DNA of 50,422 bases from Saprospiraceae bacterium. GTDB lineage: Bacteria; Bacteroidota; Bacteroidia; Chitinophagales; Saprospiraceae. The first letter of the stretch is position 1. Each line of letters begins with the position of its first letter. This document shows positions 49,033 to 50,422 of this stretch, one piece after another. The translations under genes were made by a program, and so were the position numbers. A model generated the notes under the pieces. That model searched no databases and had not been told where the DNA came from. It worked only from the letters and a program-made list of their open reading frames with translations. Where the stretch lies: the NCBI GenBank assembly GCA_016715405.1, contig JADKAE010000026.1, positions 1-50,422 on the forward strand, given 5' to 3'.

Positions 49033-49941
49033 CTAACCTCTGCGCTGATTTCTTCCAGCGCCACCACCGCCACGGTTGCCACCGCCGCCGCCGCGATTTC
49101 CGCCGCCGCCGCTACCGCCGCGGTTGCCACCGCCGCCGCCGCCACCGCGGTTGCCGCCGCGATCATTGCCGCCGGCGCCGCCGCCTCTTCTTCCACCGCG
49201 ATCACCGCCGCGGTCGCCGCGTTCACCGCGATCGCCTCTGCGCTCGCTGCCATAATCGCCGCCGCTGGTAGTTTCCTTTTTAGTAAGGCCTACATTGGGA
49301 GAAAGGTCGCGTTTGCCAAACACTTCTCCCTTTGCAGATCCAAACCTTGATACCGATTTTGCTGTAAACGGTTTGCGCCTTCTGTGAAGCGAATAATCGA
49401 TATCGGCGCGGAACGTATGCAATGGGGTACGTCCTTCTTTGTATTCTTCGGAGCGCGACATTTCAGCGCCGCCCAGGCGACCAGAGATGCGCACCTTGAT
49501 GCCTTCGGCGCCTGCGCGCATCGTAGACTGGATAGACATCTTGATAGCGCGGCGATAATTAATACGGGCTTCGATTTGCTTGGCGACCGTTTCCCCTACG
49601 ATATTCGCATCGAGTTCGGGTTTGCGAATCTCAATAATATTGATCTGCACGTCTTTGCCCGTGAGTTTTTTCAACTCCTCGCGGATGCGGTCTACTTCCT
49701 GGCCTGCCTTGCCGATAATAATACCGGGGCGGGAGGTGTGTATCGTCACCGTGATGCGCTTGAGCGTACGCTCGATAACCACGCGGGCAATGCCGCCTTT
49801 CTGGATACGCGCATTGAGGTAGGTGCGGATATTTTCATCTTCCACTACCTTTAGGGCAAAATCTTTGTCGGCAAACCAGTTGGAGTCCCAACCACGGATA
49901 ATTCCCAGACGATTGCCAATCGGATTTGTCTTTTGACCCAT
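49033..49941 (-). CDS. rpsC: 30S ribosomal protein S3 with RGG-rich tail and a doubly shifted patch
   Basis: 302 residues as read. MGQKTNPIGNRLGIIRGWDS, KH domain with RPGIIIGKAGQEVDRIREEL, SGRLGGAEMSRSEEYKEGRT, GEVFGKRDLSPNVG. Between about 49386 (one base missing) and 49330 (one extra G in CCC on the plus strand) the raw frame is nonsense; the alternative frame reads QKAQTVYSKIGIKVWICKG, the normal sequence. After residue 225 comes a tail of about 75 residues of RGD, RGG and GGG repeats, an RNA-binding-like low-complexity extension. Confidence 0.96.
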   Translation of the reverse strand: MGQKTNPIGNRLGIIRGWDSNWFADKDFALKVVEDENIRTYLNARIQKGGIARVVIERTLKRITVTIHTSRPGIIIGKAGQEVDRIREELKKLTGKDVQINIIEIRKPELDANIVGETVAKQIEARINYRRAIKMSIQSTMRAGAEGIKVRISGRLGGAEMSRSEEYKEGRTPLHTFRADIDYSLHRRRKPFTAKSVSRFGSAKGEVFGKRDLSPNVGLTKKETTSGGDYGSERRGDRGERGDRGGDRGGRRGGGAGGNDRGGNRGGGGGGGNRGGSGGGGNRGGGGGNRGGGGAGRNQRRG

Positions 49942-49967
49942 ACTGTTGGTATAAAATCGTTAAGTAA

Positions 49968-50366
49968 TTATTTCTCGTCAGCTTCCATAATCTCAGCGCT
50001 CACCGTTTCGCTTTCCAGCGGAATTTGGTTGGCCACCACGATCGTCACGTGGTTGGTACGCTTGCGAATGCGGTGTGCGCGGCCCTGTGGCGCCGGCTGA
50101 AAACGCTTCAACATCGTGCCTTCATCTACAAAAGCCGTCTTGATGACGAGGTTGTAGTCGTCGGCATTTTCGGTATTATTGAGTTTGTACACCCAATTGG
50201 CCACAGCTGAGAGCACGAGCTTCTCGAGCCAGGTGGCCGCTTCGCGCTTTGAATAGCGCAGAATATAAAGGGCGTCGTTGACGTTTTTCCCTCTAATATT
50301 GTCGACCACCAGCCGCATCTTGCGTGCTGACATCGGAACGTTCTTGAGTTTGGCTACTGCTTCCAT
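49968..50366 (-). CDS. rplV: 50S ribosomal protein L22
   Basis: 132 residues. MEAVAKLKNVPMSARKMRLV, VDNIRGKNVNDALYILRYSK, FQPAPQGRAHRIRKRTNHVT. Lines the exit tunnel with its beta hairpin. Short acidic tail (EIMEADEK). Intact. Confidence 0.98.
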   Translation of the reverse strand: MEAVAKLKNVPMSARKMRLVVDNIRGKNVNDALYILRYSKREAATWLEKLVLSAVANWVYKLNNTENADDYNLVIKTAFVDEGTMLKRFQPAPQGRAHRIRKRTNHVTIVVANQIPLESETVSAEIMEADEK

Positions 50367-50373
50367 GTCTCAA

Positions 50374-50422
50374 TTACTTTTTACGGTTGCCAGAGTGACC
50401 CCTGAAATTGCGCGTTGGTGCA
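50374..50422 (-). CDS. rpsS: 30S ribosomal protein S19, C-terminal end only
   Basis: The window edge cuts this gene. The visible codons give APTRNFRGHSGNRKK and a TAA at 50376-50374, the usual S19 end. It lies 7 bases before rplV, in S10 operon order. Confidence 0.93.
   Translation of the reverse strand, partial: APTRNFRGHSGNRKK

Noticed and set aside
48961..49350. Alanine-rich plus-strand frame with membrane-like look
   Set aside because: It is the complement of the GGN-rich S3 tail; low complexity explains the long open frame.

Overview
The window comes from a chromosome of a member of the Bacteroidota, most likely close to the Saprospiria. The reasons are a type IX secretion (T9SS) locus (gldJ, porU, porV, a PorP/SprF protein), three secreted proteins with T9SS sorting domains, -7 boxes of the form TAnnTTTG, one-component hybrid two-component regulators, and a crtD-cruF-crtZ set that fits saproxanthin-type carotenoids. 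No tRNA, rRNA, CRISPR, phage or transposase gene was seen.

Layout. 1-11.4 kb (+): a giant repeat adhesin (93-7026, T9SS type B), a second type B secreted protein, riboflavin synthase and a small type A secreted protein. 11.4-19.7 kb: two divergent sensor kinases with related Reg_prop/Y_Y_Y sensors. One is a hybrid AraC regulator on the minus strand, the other a HisKA_3-type kinase followed by its LuxR-type response regulator. Two related hairpin elements bracket the hybrid gene and a 24-bp perfect palindrome lies between the pair. 19.8-29.3 kb: murF and gldJ and a PorP-like gene (minus), then porU and porV (plus). 29.3-29.7 kb: RNase P RNA (minus). 29.8-35.5 kb (+): an NtrY-like membrane kinase and crtD-cruF-crtZ. 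35.5-37.3 kb: an AT-rich accessory island with a Fic toxin/VbhA-like antitoxin pair and a DMP19-like (DUF4375) gene. Each of these units is bounded by its own inverted repeat and separated by attC-like imperfect palindromes, like an integron cassette array without an integrase. 37.5-50.4 kb (minus): the S10-spc-alpha ribosomal supercluster from rpsS (cut by the window edge) to rplQ, including secY, map, infA, rpmJ and rpoA.

How the genes work together: porU, porV, gldJ and the PorP-like protein belong to the machine that exports and anchors the three secreted proteins encoded at the left end. CrtD, CruF and CrtZ would finish a monocyclic hydroxylated carotenoid. The Fic and DMP19 units look like accessory defence or addiction cargo inserted between crtZ and the end of the ribosomal cluster.

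Caution on quality: many genes are split by single-base indels, including essential ribosomal genes (rpsD, rplX, rpmC, and a doubly shifted patch in rpsC). These are best read as residual sequencing error. The splits in the adhesin, porU, porV, cruF, the kinases and the DMP19 gene should therefore not be taken as real pseudogenes. Coordinates given for such genes span the whole reconstructed reading frame.
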